A stretch of 40,205 nt of DNA from Alphaproteobacteria bacterium (GCA_028279245.1 JANQOE010000095.1:1-40205); one strand, 5' to 3'; shown: positions 8,178 through 16,589, numbered from the stretch's first letter. Program-made: numbers and translations. The notes: generated by a model not told the origin, from the letters alone.

Positions 8178-9761
8178 TCAGCCCGGCGACCACTGTCCGA
8201 TAATGAAGCCCTGCTGCTCGGCATTGTCGGTGCGCCGCTCGACATCGGCGTTGGCCATGGTCTGCCGGACCCGGCGTTGACGCAGCCAGGTGAACAGGCG
8301 GTCGTTCAGCTCCGTCCGGACCGCCGCTGTCGCCGGATCAGCGCCACGATCGTGCCGTTCCTGCGGGTCGTCCTCCAGATCGAACAACTGCGGCCGGAAA
8401 CCGTCATAGTGGACATACTTCCAGCGGTCGGTCCGCACCATATAAGCCCGCGCCGCATCGGGCGGTAGGCCGAGATCCCTGCGGGCCCCGCGGAACGCGT
8501 AATCGGCCTCACTGAACACCGCGTCCCGCCGATCGGCAGCGGCGTCGCCGCGTATGATCGGCAATAGCGAGCACCCCTCCAGCCGCTCGTCCGCCACCGT
8601 CCCGCCACACGCGTCGATGAATGTGGGAACCAGGTCGATTGTCTCGACCAACGCGTCTTCGGTTGTGCCGCGCGTCCCGTCGGCGCGGCTGTCCGGATCG
8701 ACAACGACCAACGGCACCCGGGCCGACTCTTCGTGGAACAGCTCTTTCTCGCCGAGCCAATGGTCACCGAGATAGTCGCCATGATCGCTGGTGAAGACAA
8801 TTAGCGTATCGTCGAGCCGTCCGCTTGAATCGAGAAATGACATCAAGCGGCCGATATGCTGATCGATCTGCTCGATCAGCCCCATATAAGCCGGGATAAC
8901 CGCGCGGCGCACATCTTCGGACGCGAAACTCTGTCCCTCCGCATGCTGCATAAAGGCGCCGATCACCGGATGCGGCGCCTCGCGCTCCCCGGCATCACGG
9001 TTGGCTGGAAGCACGTCGTCCGCAGAATAGGCTTTGTCGTAGGGCGCCGGTGCGATGTAGGGCCAGTGCGGTTTGATATAGCTGAGATGCAGGCACCAAG
9101 GTGTGTCGCCCGCGTCTCGCACGAATGCCATCGCCCGATCCGTCATATAGGCGGTCTCGGAATGCTCCTCGGCCACCCGGGCAGGGTAGGGGGCACTGCG
9201 CAGATACCAGCCGCTGATCAGTTCGCCGTCTGGCCCTTCGGCGGCATTGGCAAAATCGTGCCAAGGATTGTGCGCGTCGTACCCTTGGGCCCGCAGATAG
9301 GCGTTGTAAGCGAGGTCCGGGTTCAGCAACTGATCAGGATGCAGCCCGTCATCCCGCTCGAACGGCTCGAACCCGCATTCAGCTATGAGCCGCCCGGGAC
9401 CGGTCTTCGGGTCGAGGCCAACCCGCGCCAGGCCCTTCCGGTCCGCCGACATATGCGTCTTGCCGACCAGCGCCGTCCGCACCCCGAGTGGCCGCATATA
9501 GTCGCCGAGGGTGAGCTCGCCAACATCCAACGGCACGCCATTCCAGGTCGCCCCATGACTGGTCATGTAGCGGCCGGTGTAGAACGACATCCGGGATGGG
9601 CCGCAGATCGGCGCCTGACAATAGGCCCGGCGGAACGCCACCCCGCGCCGGGCGAGGGCATCGATATGCGGCGTCCGCAGCGCCGGGTGTCCGGCATAGC
9701 CCAGATAATCCGCCCGCAATTGATCGCACATGATGAAAAGGACGTTTCGGACCTGACCCAT
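8178..9761 (-). CDS. Sulfatase / phosphonate monoester hydrolase-like enzyme
   Basis: A 527-residue alkaline-phosphatase-superfamily hydrolase. The N-terminus (VLFIMCDQLRADYLGYAGHP) has the metal-binding Asp of sulfatases. The nucleophile motif is PICGPSRMSFYTGRY, where Cys53 in C-x-P-S-R is the residue converted to formylglycine. Later conserved pieces are LVGKTHM, LHLSYIKPHWPY, and the metal site FTSDHGDYLGDHWLGEKEL. There is no signal peptide, so it acts in the cytoplasm, as described for phosphonate monoester hydrolases and choline sulfatases. Its start (ATG after GGGGTG) faces the TctC gene 192 nt away, so shared control with that transporter is plausible. The substrate class, sulfate, phosphate or phosphonate ester, cannot be decided from sequence. 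The convergent kinase gene ends 16 nt from its stop. Confidence 0.88.
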   Translation of the reverse strand: MGQVRNVLFIMCDQLRADYLGYAGHPALRTPHIDALARRGVAFRRAYCQAPICGPSRMSFYTGRYMTSHGATWNGVPLDVGELTLGDYMRPLGVRTALVGKTHMSADRKGLARVGLDPKTGPGRLIAECGFEPFERDDGLHPDQLLNPDLAYNAYLRAQGYDAHNPWHDFANAAEGPDGELISGWYLRSAPYPARVAEEHSETAYMTDRAMAFVRDAGDTPWCLHLSYIKPHWPYIAPAPYDKAYSADDVLPANRDAGEREAPHPVIGAFMQHAEGQSFASEDVRRAVIPAYMGLIEQIDQHIGRLMSFLDSSGRLDDTLIVFTSDHGDYLGDHWLGEKELFHEESARVPLVVVDPDSRADGTRGTTEDALVETIDLVPTFIDACGGTVADERLEGCSLLPIIRGDAAADRRDAVFSEADYAFRGARRDLGLPPDAARAYMVRTDRWKYVHYDGFRPQLFDLEDDPQERHDRGADPATAAVRTELNDRLFTWLRQRRVRQTMANADVERRTDNAEQQGFIIGQWSPG

Positions 9762-9953
9762 GACACCCCGTAGTGACTAGTACATTCGGGCCCAATACGG
9801 ACCACAACGCCTATCGACGAACCGCCCGGTCGAGAACCGGCGATATGGCGCAGCCCCTTTTACTACGCGACCGGTTATCAGAGAATGCCGACATTCGCGG
9901 GCCAACGCCGGTATGAATGCGGAAGTTGGCGATAAGCCAAACGGAGTGAAGGA
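9762..9953. promoter_or_regulatory. Divergent promoter region, sulfatase / tctCBA
   Basis: 192 nt between two divergent starts. It holds the tctC ribosome binding site (GGAG at 9943-9946) and a small inverted repeat TTGGC-N5-GCCAA at 9926-9940 just before it, which could be an operator or leader hairpin. No clear -35/-10 boxes were found. No dedicated regulator gene lies next to it. Confidence 0.4.
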
Positions 9954-10901
9954 ATGAACGGAAACAGAGTTTTAGTGGTCGCAGCCGCAATGCTTGCCGC
10001 GACACATGCCGGCGCGGCCCTGGCCGACTGGGAGCCAGCCGGACCGATTACGCTGGAAGTCGGCTTTGCCGCCGGCGGCGAGACCGACACCATCGGCCGG
10101 GCCATTGCCGCCAGTATGGAAGAGGCAACGGGCTGGGACGTTGTCGTCCAGAACAAGCCGGGCGGTGGGGGTGTCGCCATGTTCACCGGCCTCGCCACGG
10201 CTGACCCGGACGGCCTGACGGTCGGCATGGGGGTCAGCATGCCCGTGCTGATCAATCTGGTCCTGCGCGGCGACAAGCTGCCCTTCACCCTCGACAGTTT
10301 CGACTATCTCGCGACGGTCGCCCGCGCCCAGCTCGCCATTGTCGCCAAGGCCGACGCGCCCTTCGACGATGTCAAAGGCCTGGTCGAGTATGCGGGCGCC
10401 AACGACGGCACGGTCATCGCCTTCGACGCCAAGCCGCAGGAACTGCTGGTCAAAACCATCAACCAGTCCGGCGCCGACCTTAGACTGCTTTCCACAAAGA
10501 GTTCGGCCGAGGCCGTGCAGAGCGTGCTCGGCGGACATGTGGCGGCGGCGTTCGCGGCGGGCGTCCACATTCCTTTCCTCGAGAGTGGCGATCTGAAGAT
10601 GCTGGCCAGCGCCAATGCGACGCGCCATGCCTATGCGCCCGACACGATGACACTGATCGAACAGGGCTGGGACATCTACACCGACCCGTTCTTCTACATC
10701 GCTGCCCCGGCCGGTCTGCCCGATGACGCCAAGGGCGCATTGGCGTCGGCCCTGAGTGACGCGATCGCCTCGACCACCGTCAACGAGATCGTCGTCAATG
10801 CCCTGAAAACGGAGACGAGCAATCTGGGCGCCGACGGCACCCGCACCATGCTCGACGACAGCTTGGAGGTTGTCGGGGTTCTTCTGGCCAACGACAACTA
10901 G
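9954..10901 (+). CDS. TctC/Bug-family periplasmic solute-binding protein
   Basis: Substrate-binding component of a tripartite tricarboxylate transporter (TTT). It has 315 residues with a Sec signal peptide (MNGNRVLVVAAAMLAATHAG, cleavage likely after Ala24 in AALA-DWEP). The mature protein starts with the family pattern ITLEVGFAAGGETDTIGRAI, followed by VVVQNKPGGGG and DPDGLTVG, typical of Bug proteins. Their ligands are usually carboxylates, but some bind amino acids or vitamins; the ligand here is unknown. TctB and TctA follow, so the three-part transporter is complete. A GC-rich hairpin after the stop may help the binding protein be made in excess of the membrane subunits. Confidence 0.93.
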   Translation: MNGNRVLVVAAAMLAATHAGAALADWEPAGPITLEVGFAAGGETDTIGRAIAASMEEATGWDVVVQNKPGGGGVAMFTGLATADPDGLTVGMGVSMPVLINLVLRGDKLPFTLDSFDYLATVARAQLAIVAKADAPFDDVKGLVEYAGANDGTVIAFDAKPQELLVKTINQSGADLRLLSTKSSAEAVQSVLGGHVAAAFAAGVHIPFLESGDLKMLASANATRHAYAPDTMTLIEQGWDIYTDPFFYIAAPAGLPDDAKGALASALSDAIASTTVNEIVVNALKTETSNLGADGTRTMLDDSLEVVGVLLANDN

Positions 10902-10909
10902 TAGCTAGA

Positions 10910-10937
10910 GTGGGCTGCGCCGGCACGCGCAGCCCAC
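10910..10937 (+). repeat. Intra-operon hairpin between tctC and tctB
   Basis: Perfect 11-bp inverted repeat GTGGGCTGCGC (10910-10920), 6-nt loop, GCGCAGCCCAC (10927-10937), starting 9 nt after the tctC stop. No T-run follows, so full termination is unlikely. Its place after the binding-protein gene fits a role in protecting the upstream mRNA from 3' decay or in partial attenuation, as seen in other transporter operons. Confidence 0.7.
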
Positions 10938-10964
10938 CCGTCACTGTCAGGTCCGAGCACATGC

Positions 10965-11384
10965 ATGTCCGCTAATCGCCTCTCCGGCTTGTTCGTTTCG
11001 CTGTTCGGCTTGGCCCTGTTCTTCATCGTCATTCCCTTCGATACCGAAGCCGTCGACTACGGCTGGGTGCGCCCAGCGACGGTACCAAGCGCGGCCGCGG
11101 TGGTGCTCACCATCGCCGGGGCCGTCTTGGCAATTGCACCGTCGGGCACCACCGACTTGAGTCGCCGCGAGTTCGGCCGTGCCGGCATCTATCTGGCGCT
11201 CGCCGCATCAGCAGTTTTCCTGTTACAGCACCTGGATTTTCTGATCGTCGCGCCCGCCTTTGCGCTCATCCTGATGCTGCTGATCGGCGAACGGCGCCCG
11301 CTTTGGCTGATACTCGGGGCCGGCGCGGGGCCGGGGCTGATCTGGTTCGCAGCAACCCAGTTGCTCGGCCGTCCCCTGCCGTAA
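10965..11384 (+). CDS. TctB-family small membrane subunit of the TTT transporter
   Basis: A 139-residue protein with about four membrane segments (SGLFVSLFGLALFFIVI, AAAVVLTIAGAVLAIA, AGIYLALAASAVFLL, APAFALILMLLIGE and a final hydrophobic stretch), as expected for the small, poorly conserved TctB subunit. The ATG at 10965 is used; the ATG at 10961 is in another frame and stops at once. The gene lies between TctC and TctA, which secures the assignment better than the sequence itself. Confidence 0.88.
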   Translation: MSANRLSGLFVSLFGLALFFIVIPFDTEAVDYGWVRPATVPSAAAVVLTIAGAVLAIAPSGTTDLSRREFGRAGIYLALAASAVFLLQHLDFLIVAPAFALILMLLIGERRPLWLILGAGAGPGLIWFAATQLLGRPLP

Positions 11385-11393
11385 CGCACTGCT

Positions 11394-12911
11394 TTGGTCG
11401 ATCTGGCGACAATACTGGCCGGGTTGGGCGACGCCTTCAGCCCGATCAACCTACTGTTCGTGCTTGGCGGGGTCGTTCTCGGCCAGTTCGTCGGTGCGCT
11501 ACCAGGGATCGGCCCCGTCATGGCGATGGCCATCGCCATCCCGTTCACCTTCGTTCTGGACCCGCTGCCGGCCATCGCCTTTCTGATCGGGGTGAACAAG
11601 GGCGGTCTGGTCGGCGGTGCCATCCCCGCCGTACTCATCAACACACCCGGCACGCCCGATGCCGCCGCAACGGCGCTCGATGGCTATCCGCTCTCAAAAC
11701 GGGGCAAGCCGCTGAAGGCCACCAAGATGGCACTCTACGCCTCGGTGACCGGCGATACCTTCAGCGACATCGTGCTGATCACCGTCGCGGCGCCGCTGGC
11801 CGTGGTGGCATTGAAGACCGGACCGGTCGAAATCCTCGCTCTGATGATCTTCGCCTTCTCGATCATCGCCGGGCTGGTGGGTGACTCCATTGTGAAGGGG
11901 GTGATCGCGACGGCCCTCGGCATTTTATGCGCCACCATCGGCCTCGACCCGGAACACAGCACGCCGCGACTCTATTTCGGCTTCTTCGAACTCTATGACG
12001 GACTACCGCTCGCCGCGGTCGCCATCGGTATGCTGGTTGTCGCGGAGATACTGCGCCGGCTCGCCGCCATGCAGGGTGAGATGCGGCCACCGCTGCCGCG
12101 CAAAGACACGCAGGTGGCTGCCGACCGGCGTGTCAGTCTTGCAGAATACTGGGGCTGCCGGTTCACCATGCTGCGGGGCGCGGCTATCGGCACGGTACTC
12201 GGCGCACTCCCTGGGATCGGCTCGACCGCGGCTGGTTTCATGAGCTACGCCGCGGCCAAACAGGCGTCCAAAGACCCCGAGAGTTTCGGCAAAGGCAATA
12301 TCCACGGTATTGCCGCGACGGAATCCGCAAACAGCGCCGTCGTCGGTGCCAACCTGATTCCGTTGCTGACCCTCGGCATACCCGGCAGCGTTTCGGCGGC
12401 CCTGATCATCTCCGCCTTCATGATCCAAGGCATTCAGCCCGGCCCATTGCTCTTCGAACAACAGGGCCGGCTGATCTACGGCCTGTTCGGCGCGATGATC
12501 ATGGCAAACCTTGTGAACTTCTGGGTCGGGCAACTTGGATTACGGTTTTGGGTCCGCGTGGTACGGGCCCCGGAATCGATCGTCTTTTCGACGGCCCTGC
12601 TGCTCTGCATTGTCGGTGTCTTCATGTCGACCGGCGGCCTGTTCGGGGTCAGCATCATGCTGATTGCCGCTGCTGTTGGCTATGTCATGCATGCCTTCGG
12701 CTACTCGGTCATCATCTTCATCATCGCCTTCTTCCTGGGCTCGCGCTTCGAGCTATCCCTGTCCCAGGCCATGGTCATCCTCGATGGCAAGCCGGCGCGG
12801 CTGATCGAGCACCCGGTCGCCCTCGGCCTGCTATTGCTCGCACTGCTATCCATCTACTGGCTCGGCGTCCGCGCTCCACGCAAGCAAAGGCAACGGAATG
12901 CAAACGGCTGA
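11394..12911 (+). CDS. TctA-family large membrane permease of the TTT transporter
   Basis: A 505-residue permease with about 11-12 membrane segments. It shows both family signatures: VGALPGIGPVMAMAIAIP near residue 37 and GALPGIGSTAAGFMSY near residue 270, plus the NTPGTPDAAATALDGYPL segment. The start is probably TTG at 11394 (protein begins MVDLATILAGLGDAFSP, a typical TctA N-terminus), nine bases after the tctB stop. Its 3' end overlaps the next gene by 14 bases, tying the flavoenzyme to the transporter. Confidence 0.93.
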   Translation: MVDLATILAGLGDAFSPINLLFVLGGVVLGQFVGALPGIGPVMAMAIAIPFTFVLDPLPAIAFLIGVNKGGLVGGAIPAVLINTPGTPDAAATALDGYPLSKRGKPLKATKMALYASVTGDTFSDIVLITVAAPLAVVALKTGPVEILALMIFAFSIIAGLVGDSIVKGVIATALGILCATIGLDPEHSTPRLYFGFFELYDGLPLAAVAIGMLVVAEILRRLAAMQGEMRPPLPRKDTQVAADRRVSLAEYWGCRFTMLRGAAIGTVLGALPGIGSTAAGFMSYAAAKQASKDPESFGKGNIHGIAATESANSAVVGANLIPLLTLGIPGSVSAALIISAFMIQGIQPGPLLFEQQGRLIYGLFGAMIMANLVNFWVGQLGLRFWVRVVRAPESIVFSTALLLCIVGVFMSTGGLFGVSIMLIAAAVGYVMHAFGYSVIIFIIAFFLGSRFELSLSQAMVILDGKPARLIEHPVALGLLLLALLSIYWLGVRAPRKQRQRNANG

Positions 12912-13986
12912 CGCCGTCATCATCGGCGGCGGCATAGCCGGTGCCTCACTCGCCGCGCGCCTCGCCCCGGAAATGCGGGTGGTGCTGCTGGAGGCCGAAC
13001 CGGTCGCGGGATATCACGCCACCGGCCGATCCGCGGCAGTCTTTGTGCCGAACTACGGCAGCGGCCCGATCCGTGACTTAACCGCGGAGAGTCGAGCCTT
13101 CTTCCAATCCCCCGACCCCGAGTTCTTTCCAAACCCGTTGCTGACACCGCGCGGCTTGTTGCGGGTCGCCCTCGCCGAAGGCGCAGACGAGCATGCCGCG
13201 GTGATTGCTGGCGCGCACGGTGCTGAAGAGATCCCAGTAAGCGACGCCGAAGCACTGTTTCCCGTCCTCAATCCCAAACGAATAGTTGCCGCTTCCTTTG
13301 AAGCCGATGTGCACGACATTGACGTCGAGGCGACCTTGCAGGGCTTTCTGCGTCAGGCCCGCGCCGCCGGTGCGCATATCGCGTTCGGGACCAGCGCCGA
13401 GGCCATTGAACGCAGGGGCAAGAACTGGACGATCAAGGCTGATACCGAAACATACACCAGTCCAATTCTGATCAACGCCGCGGGTGGTTGGGCCGACGAG
13501 GTCGCCAAACAAGCCAGCGTCCCGCCACTCGACCTCCGTCCGTACCGGCGAAGCGTGGCCCTGTTGCCCACACCGCCGGCATTGAGTTCGCTGCCCCATG
13601 CCCCCTTCGCGGTGACGTTCCCACTGCGCTGGTACGCGAAGCTCGAACCGACCGGCCTGCTCGTGTCACCGGGCGACGAGACCGAAACCCAACCGCACGA
13701 CGCCTATGTCGATGACATGACCCTCGCCGAGGGCTTGCACCGGTTCGAAATGGATAGCCGCGTGGCGGTAAACCGCGTGGCGCAGAGTTGGGCCGGGCTG
13801 CGCACCTTCACGCCGGACGGTCTGCCGGTGATAGGACCCGACCCGGCTGCCGACGGTTTCTTCTGGTGCGCCGGACAGGGCGGGTTTGGTGTGCAAACAG
13901 CGCCAGCCCTGGCGGAACAATCGGCGCGGCTGATCCTGGGAGGGGGCGCGAGCGACCTACAATTCGCAGCCGCTCGCTTTCGCTAG
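12898..13986 (+). CDS. FAD-dependent D-amino acid dehydrogenase, D-arginine dehydrogenase-like
   Basis: A 362-residue flavoenzyme of the DAO (D-amino acid oxidase/glycine oxidase) family. The Rossmann motif is VIIGGGIAGASLAARL at residues 8-23. The stretch GYHATGRSAAVF, then LTAESRAFFQSP and NPLLTPRG, and the C-terminal AGLRTFTPDGLPVIGPDP and FFWCAGQGGFGVQT closely follow the layout I recall for Pseudomonas D-arginine dehydrogenase (DauA). It would oxidise a D-amino acid, or a related amine, to the imino acid and pass electrons on. The 14-nt overlap with tctA suggests the transporter supplies its substrate. The exact substrate is inferred only; other DAO-family activities remain possible. Confidence 0.85.
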   Translation: MQTADAVIIGGGIAGASLAARLAPEMRVVLLEAEPVAGYHATGRSAAVFVPNYGSGPIRDLTAESRAFFQSPDPEFFPNPLLTPRGLLRVALAEGADEHAAVIAGAHGAEEIPVSDAEALFPVLNPKRIVAASFEADVHDIDVEATLQGFLRQARAAGAHIAFGTSAEAIERRGKNWTIKADTETYTSPILINAAGGWADEVAKQASVPPLDLRPYRRSVALLPTPPALSSLPHAPFAVTFPLRWYAKLEPTGLLVSPGDETETQPHDAYVDDMTLAEGLHRFEMDSRVAVNRVAQSWAGLRTFTPDGLPVIGPDPAADGFFWCAGQGGFGVQTAPALAEQSARLILGGGASDLQFAAARFR

Positions 13987-13992
13987 CCGCCG

Positions 13993-14613
13993 TCAGCCGT
14001 GTGCTGGGATGCCCGTATACGCCCTGTCGCCCCACAGCTCTTCAACCCGCTGATTACGACCGCAGCTCCAGCGGTAGAATTTGTAGCGCAGCGGGTTTTT
14101 CTCGTAATAGTCCTGATGATAGTCCTCCGCCGGAAAGAACGGCGCCGCGGGCTCAATGGGTGTGACGATCGTCTGGCCCAGCGAAGCCTCTGCGATGGCG
14201 CGGGACTCTTCCGCTAGCGCCCGCTGCCTTTCGTCCTCAACAAAAACGGCCGTTTCATAGGATTCGCCGCGGTCGCAGAACTGCCCGCCCGCATCCGTGG
14301 GATCGACCGAGTGCCAAAACGCCGTCAGCAGATCGTTGTAGGAGACTATGCTGGGGTCAAAGGTGATCTGCACCACCTCCCGATGCCCCGTACCGCCGGC
14401 CGTGACTTCTTTGTAGGTCGGGTTCGGTTGAATGCCGCCGGTGTAGCCCGACACCGTCTCAAGCACGCCCGGGATGGCATCGAAGTCCGATTCAACACAC
14501 CAGAAACAACCACCGGCGAAGGTGGCGGTTTCGAGTTCCTGGGCCGACGTGCTAGCCGTCGCGCCGCCGAGAGCAATCGCGGTCGCCGCCGCGAGAAACC
14601 AACGTTTTGTCAT
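13993..14613 (-). CDS. msrA: Peptide methionine-S-sulfoxide reductase, exported
   Basis: Reduces methionine-S-sulfoxide in proteins. A signal peptide (MTKRWFLAAATAIALGG..., cleavage likely after Ala24) points to the periplasm. The catalytic motif is GGCFWCVE with Cys36 as nucleophile; other family blocks are VSGYTGG, YKEVTAGGTGHREVV, FWHSVDPTDAGGQFCDRGESY and AEDYHQDYYEKNP. At 206 residues it has the usual size plus leader. It carries no fused MsrB domain, and no msrB is nearby. It is convergent with the flavoenzyme gene, with only 6 nt between stops. I see no clear terminator in the 111 nt upstream toward the CinA gene, which lies behind it on the same strand. Confidence 0.95.
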   Translation of the reverse strand: MTKRWFLAAATAIALGGATASTSAQELETATFAGGCFWCVESDFDAIPGVLETVSGYTGGIQPNPTYKEVTAGGTGHREVVQITFDPSIVSYNDLLTAFWHSVDPTDAGGQFCDRGESYETAVFVEDERQRALAEESRAIAEASLGQTIVTPIEPAAPFFPAEDYHQDYYEKNPLRYKFYRWSCGRNQRVEELWGDRAYTGIPAHG

Positions 14614-14724
14614 CGATTACACACCTGGAAGCTATCCTCACGACCACGCAGGTCGGGATCATATCTCACAAGGAGTTCACGAACCTATCCCGCTCGCATT
14701 TTGGTGATGGGCGGCGATCGTCCT

Positions 14725-15219
14725 CTAGGCACCGCCTAACAAGCTGCGGAGCATCGCGAATGCCGTCACCACCGTTGTGTCGCGGATTGCCGCGCGGCTG
14801 CCGGGAAACACTTCGCGGTGGTGCTGCGTCGGCCGTCCGGTCCCCGCCACCGCCAGATGCACCAGCCCTACGGGCTTTGTCGCGGTGCCGCCGTCCGGAC
14901 CGGCGATCCCGGTGACCGCGACCGTCACGTCGGCGGCGGAGCGGGTGAGGGCACCTTCCGCCATCAGCCGCGCAACCTTCTCGCTGACCGCCCCCTCCAG
15001 ATTGATCGCCATCGCCGGCACGCCGAGCAGCTCAGTCTTGGCGGCATTCGAATAGGTGACAAAGCCCCGGTCGAACACATCGGACGAGCCTGGAATCTCG
15101 GTGAGGCAGGCCGCGATCAAACCGCCGGTACAAGATTCGGCGGTGGCCAAGCGAATATCGGCACGGCGGCACAGGTTCAGCACCAGCCGTGCTTCTTCCA
15201 GCAGCGCTTGGTCAAACAT
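14725..15219 (-). CDS. CinA C-terminal-domain protein (PncC-type nicotinamide-nucleotide amidohydrolase)
   Basis: A 164-residue stand-alone CinA C-terminal domain; such proteins (PncC) deamidate nicotinamide mononucleotide to nicotinate mononucleotide in pyridine nucleotide recycling. Conserved blocks: LATAESCTGGLIAA with the catalytic Ser, the GFVTYSNAAKTELLGV segment, and VAVTGIAGPDGGTATKPVGLV. The N-terminal MoCF-like domain of full CinA is absent, as in the E. coli short form. Its start lies 9 nt after the stop of pgpA, so the two are probably co-transcribed. The gene ends about 110 nt before msrA. Confidence 0.92.
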   Translation of the reverse strand: MFDQALLEEARLVLNLCRRADIRLATAESCTGGLIAACLTEIPGSSDVFDRGFVTYSNAAKTELLGVPAMAINLEGAVSEKVARLMAEGALTRSAADVTVAVTGIAGPDGGTATKPVGLVHLAVAGTGRPTQHHREVFPGSRAAIRDTTVVTAFAMLRSLLGGA

Positions 15220-15228
15220 CGCAGGGCC

Positions 15229-15726
15229 TCACAACAGCCACAGCCCAACGAGCCAGGTGACAATCCCGGCGTAGATACCGGCAACAATGTCATCCGTCAT
15301 GACACCGACGCCGCCATTTAGCCGCTCGGCATTACGGACCGGCCACGGCTTCGCGATGTCGAAGAAACGAAAGGCTAGAAACGCCACGGGATAGAGCACA
15401 AAGTTCGAGGCAACCGGCAGCAGTGCCAGCCATTGCCCCGCCACCTCATCGACAACGACCTCGCCCGGATCCTCTTTATTCGTGTCGGCGGCATACCGCC
15501 CACTGGCCCACACGCCCCCGAAGAAGCAGGCGAGGGTGGCGGCCGAAAGCACCCAGCTTCCCGGGAGGCCGGTCAGCCCGAACACCCAAACCAGACCGGC
15601 GGCAATGAGACAGGCAACCAGCGATCCCCAGGTTCCCGGGGCCCAGGGCAGGCGGCCCACACCGAACCAAAGCGCCACCATTCGGGCCCGGTCACTCACG
15701 GCGCTGGATGCAGTTTCGCGAACCAT
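15229..15726 (-). CDS. pgpA: Phosphatidylglycerophosphatase A
   Basis: Membrane phosphatase that converts phosphatidylglycerol phosphate to phosphatidylglycerol. The 165-residue protein shows the PgpA signatures GVGRLPWAPGTWGSL near the N-terminus, EDPGEVVVDEVAGQW in the middle, and a late FFDIAKPWPVRNAERLNGGVGVMTDDIVAG with the acidic catalytic region. About four membrane segments are present. The start is ATG at 15726; an internal ATG at residue 16 would also leave the catalytic motifs intact. The divergent CcsA-like gene begins 56 nt away. Confidence 0.94.
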   Translation of the reverse strand: MVRETASSAVSDRARMVALWFGVGRLPWAPGTWGSLVACLIAAGLVWVFGLTGLPGSWVLSAATLACFFGGVWASGRYAADTNKEDPGEVVVDEVAGQWLALLPVASNFVLYPVAFLAFRFFDIAKPWPVRNAERLNGGVGVMTDDIVAGIYAGIVTWLVGLWLL

Positions 15727-15746
15727 CGGCCGCGACCCTAAAGACG

Positions 15747-15775
15747 CTGACCGGGGGTGCCAAGCAGCATATATT
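15747..15775 (+). promoter_or_regulatory. Sigma70-type promoter of the CcsA-like gene
   Basis: CTGACC at 15747-15752 (consensus TTGACA) is separated by exactly 17 bp from TATATT at 15770-15775 (consensus TATAAT). The expected transcription start is at about 15782, one base before the ATG at 15783, so the transcript would be leaderless or nearly so. No Shine-Dalgarno is present, which agrees. It is read from sequence alone and untested. Confidence 0.55.
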
Positions 15776-15782
15776 ACGACCG

Positions 15783-16589
15783 ATGAGTGGCACCTTCTTT
15801 CTCAACCTCGCGGCGCTGATCGCCATGGTACCGGCGGCATTGGCGGCGTTGCGACGCCGCACGGACCGGCGCGATAGCCTGTTCTGGTTGCTTCTCGCTG
15901 TCGCCCTGGCCGGGGCGCTCGTGGCGCTGCTCGGCCGGACGCCGACCATCTGGCAGACCGGGTTCGGCCCGACCCTTTGGGTGACGATCGCCGGGACTAT
16001 CCTGCTGTTCGGCTGCATCTCCGCCCTGATGCCGAATGCCTGGCGGCTATCGGCCCTGCTGCTGCCCTACCTGGTCATCCTCGGCGTCATCGCCACGGCC
16101 TGGAGTTCGGCCCCTGGGACGCACCCGCTGGCCGCCGGGACGCCACCAGTCTGGATCCAGATCCACATCGTCTCCGCCGTCCTGACCTACGCCTTCACCA
16201 CCCTGGCCGCCGTCGCCGCGGCCGCGGTTCTGGTGCGCGAGCGGACGTTGCGGCGCAAGCAGACCTCGGCCATGACCAGAGCCTTGCCCTCCGTCGCCGA
16301 CGCCGAGCAGTTGCAGCTCACATTCCTCAAGTGGAGTGCATTGGTCATGGGTCTCGGGTTGGTGACCGGCATGGGCCTTCAGGTGCTGACCACCGGATCC
16401 GCCCTCGTGCTGGAGCATAAGGTGCTGTTCGCCCTGCTGAGTTTTGCCGTCATCGTCCTGCTGCTCCTCGCCCATCTGAGAACCGGGGTAAGGGGCCGCC
16501 GCGCGGCCCGTCTGGTCATGGTCGCCTATCTGTTGATTTCCCTCGGTTTCCCGGGCGTGAAGTTCGTGACCGACATACTTGTGGCGTAG
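15783..16589 (+). CDS. CcsA/YpjD-like inner-membrane protein (cytochrome c assembly family)
   Basis: A 268-residue protein with about eight membrane segments, of the cytochrome c assembly (CcsA/CcmC-like) superfamily. Two conserved histidines that could bind heme lie in WIQIHIVSAVLTYAF and LVLEHKVLFALLSF. The tryptophan-rich WWD motif of true CcmC/CcmF/CcsA proteins is not seen, so it is closer to the YpjD/HemX branch, whose function is poorly defined. An upstream in-frame ATG at 15708 exists, but it would overlap the divergent pgpA start region and add a non-hydrophobic tail; the ATG at 15783 begins directly with the first membrane helix. It precedes dusB by 89 nt. Confidence 0.8.
   Translation: MSGTFFLNLAALIAMVPAALAALRRRTDRRDSLFWLLLAVALAGALVALLGRTPTIWQTGFGPTLWVTIAGTILLFGCISALMPNAWRLSALLLPYLVILGVIATAWSSAPGTHPLAAGTPPVWIQIHIVSAVLTYAFTTLAAVAAAAVLVRERTLRRKQTSAMTRALPSVADAEQLQLTFLKWSALVMGLGLVTGMGLQVLTTGSALVLEHKVLFALLSFAVIVLLLLAHLRTGVRGRRAARLVMVAYLLISLGFPGVKFVTDILVA

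Noticed and set aside
13388..13920. Several overlapping frames on both strands inside the flavoenzyme gene
   Set aside because: Only the 12898-13986 frame carries FAD and DAO-family motifs.
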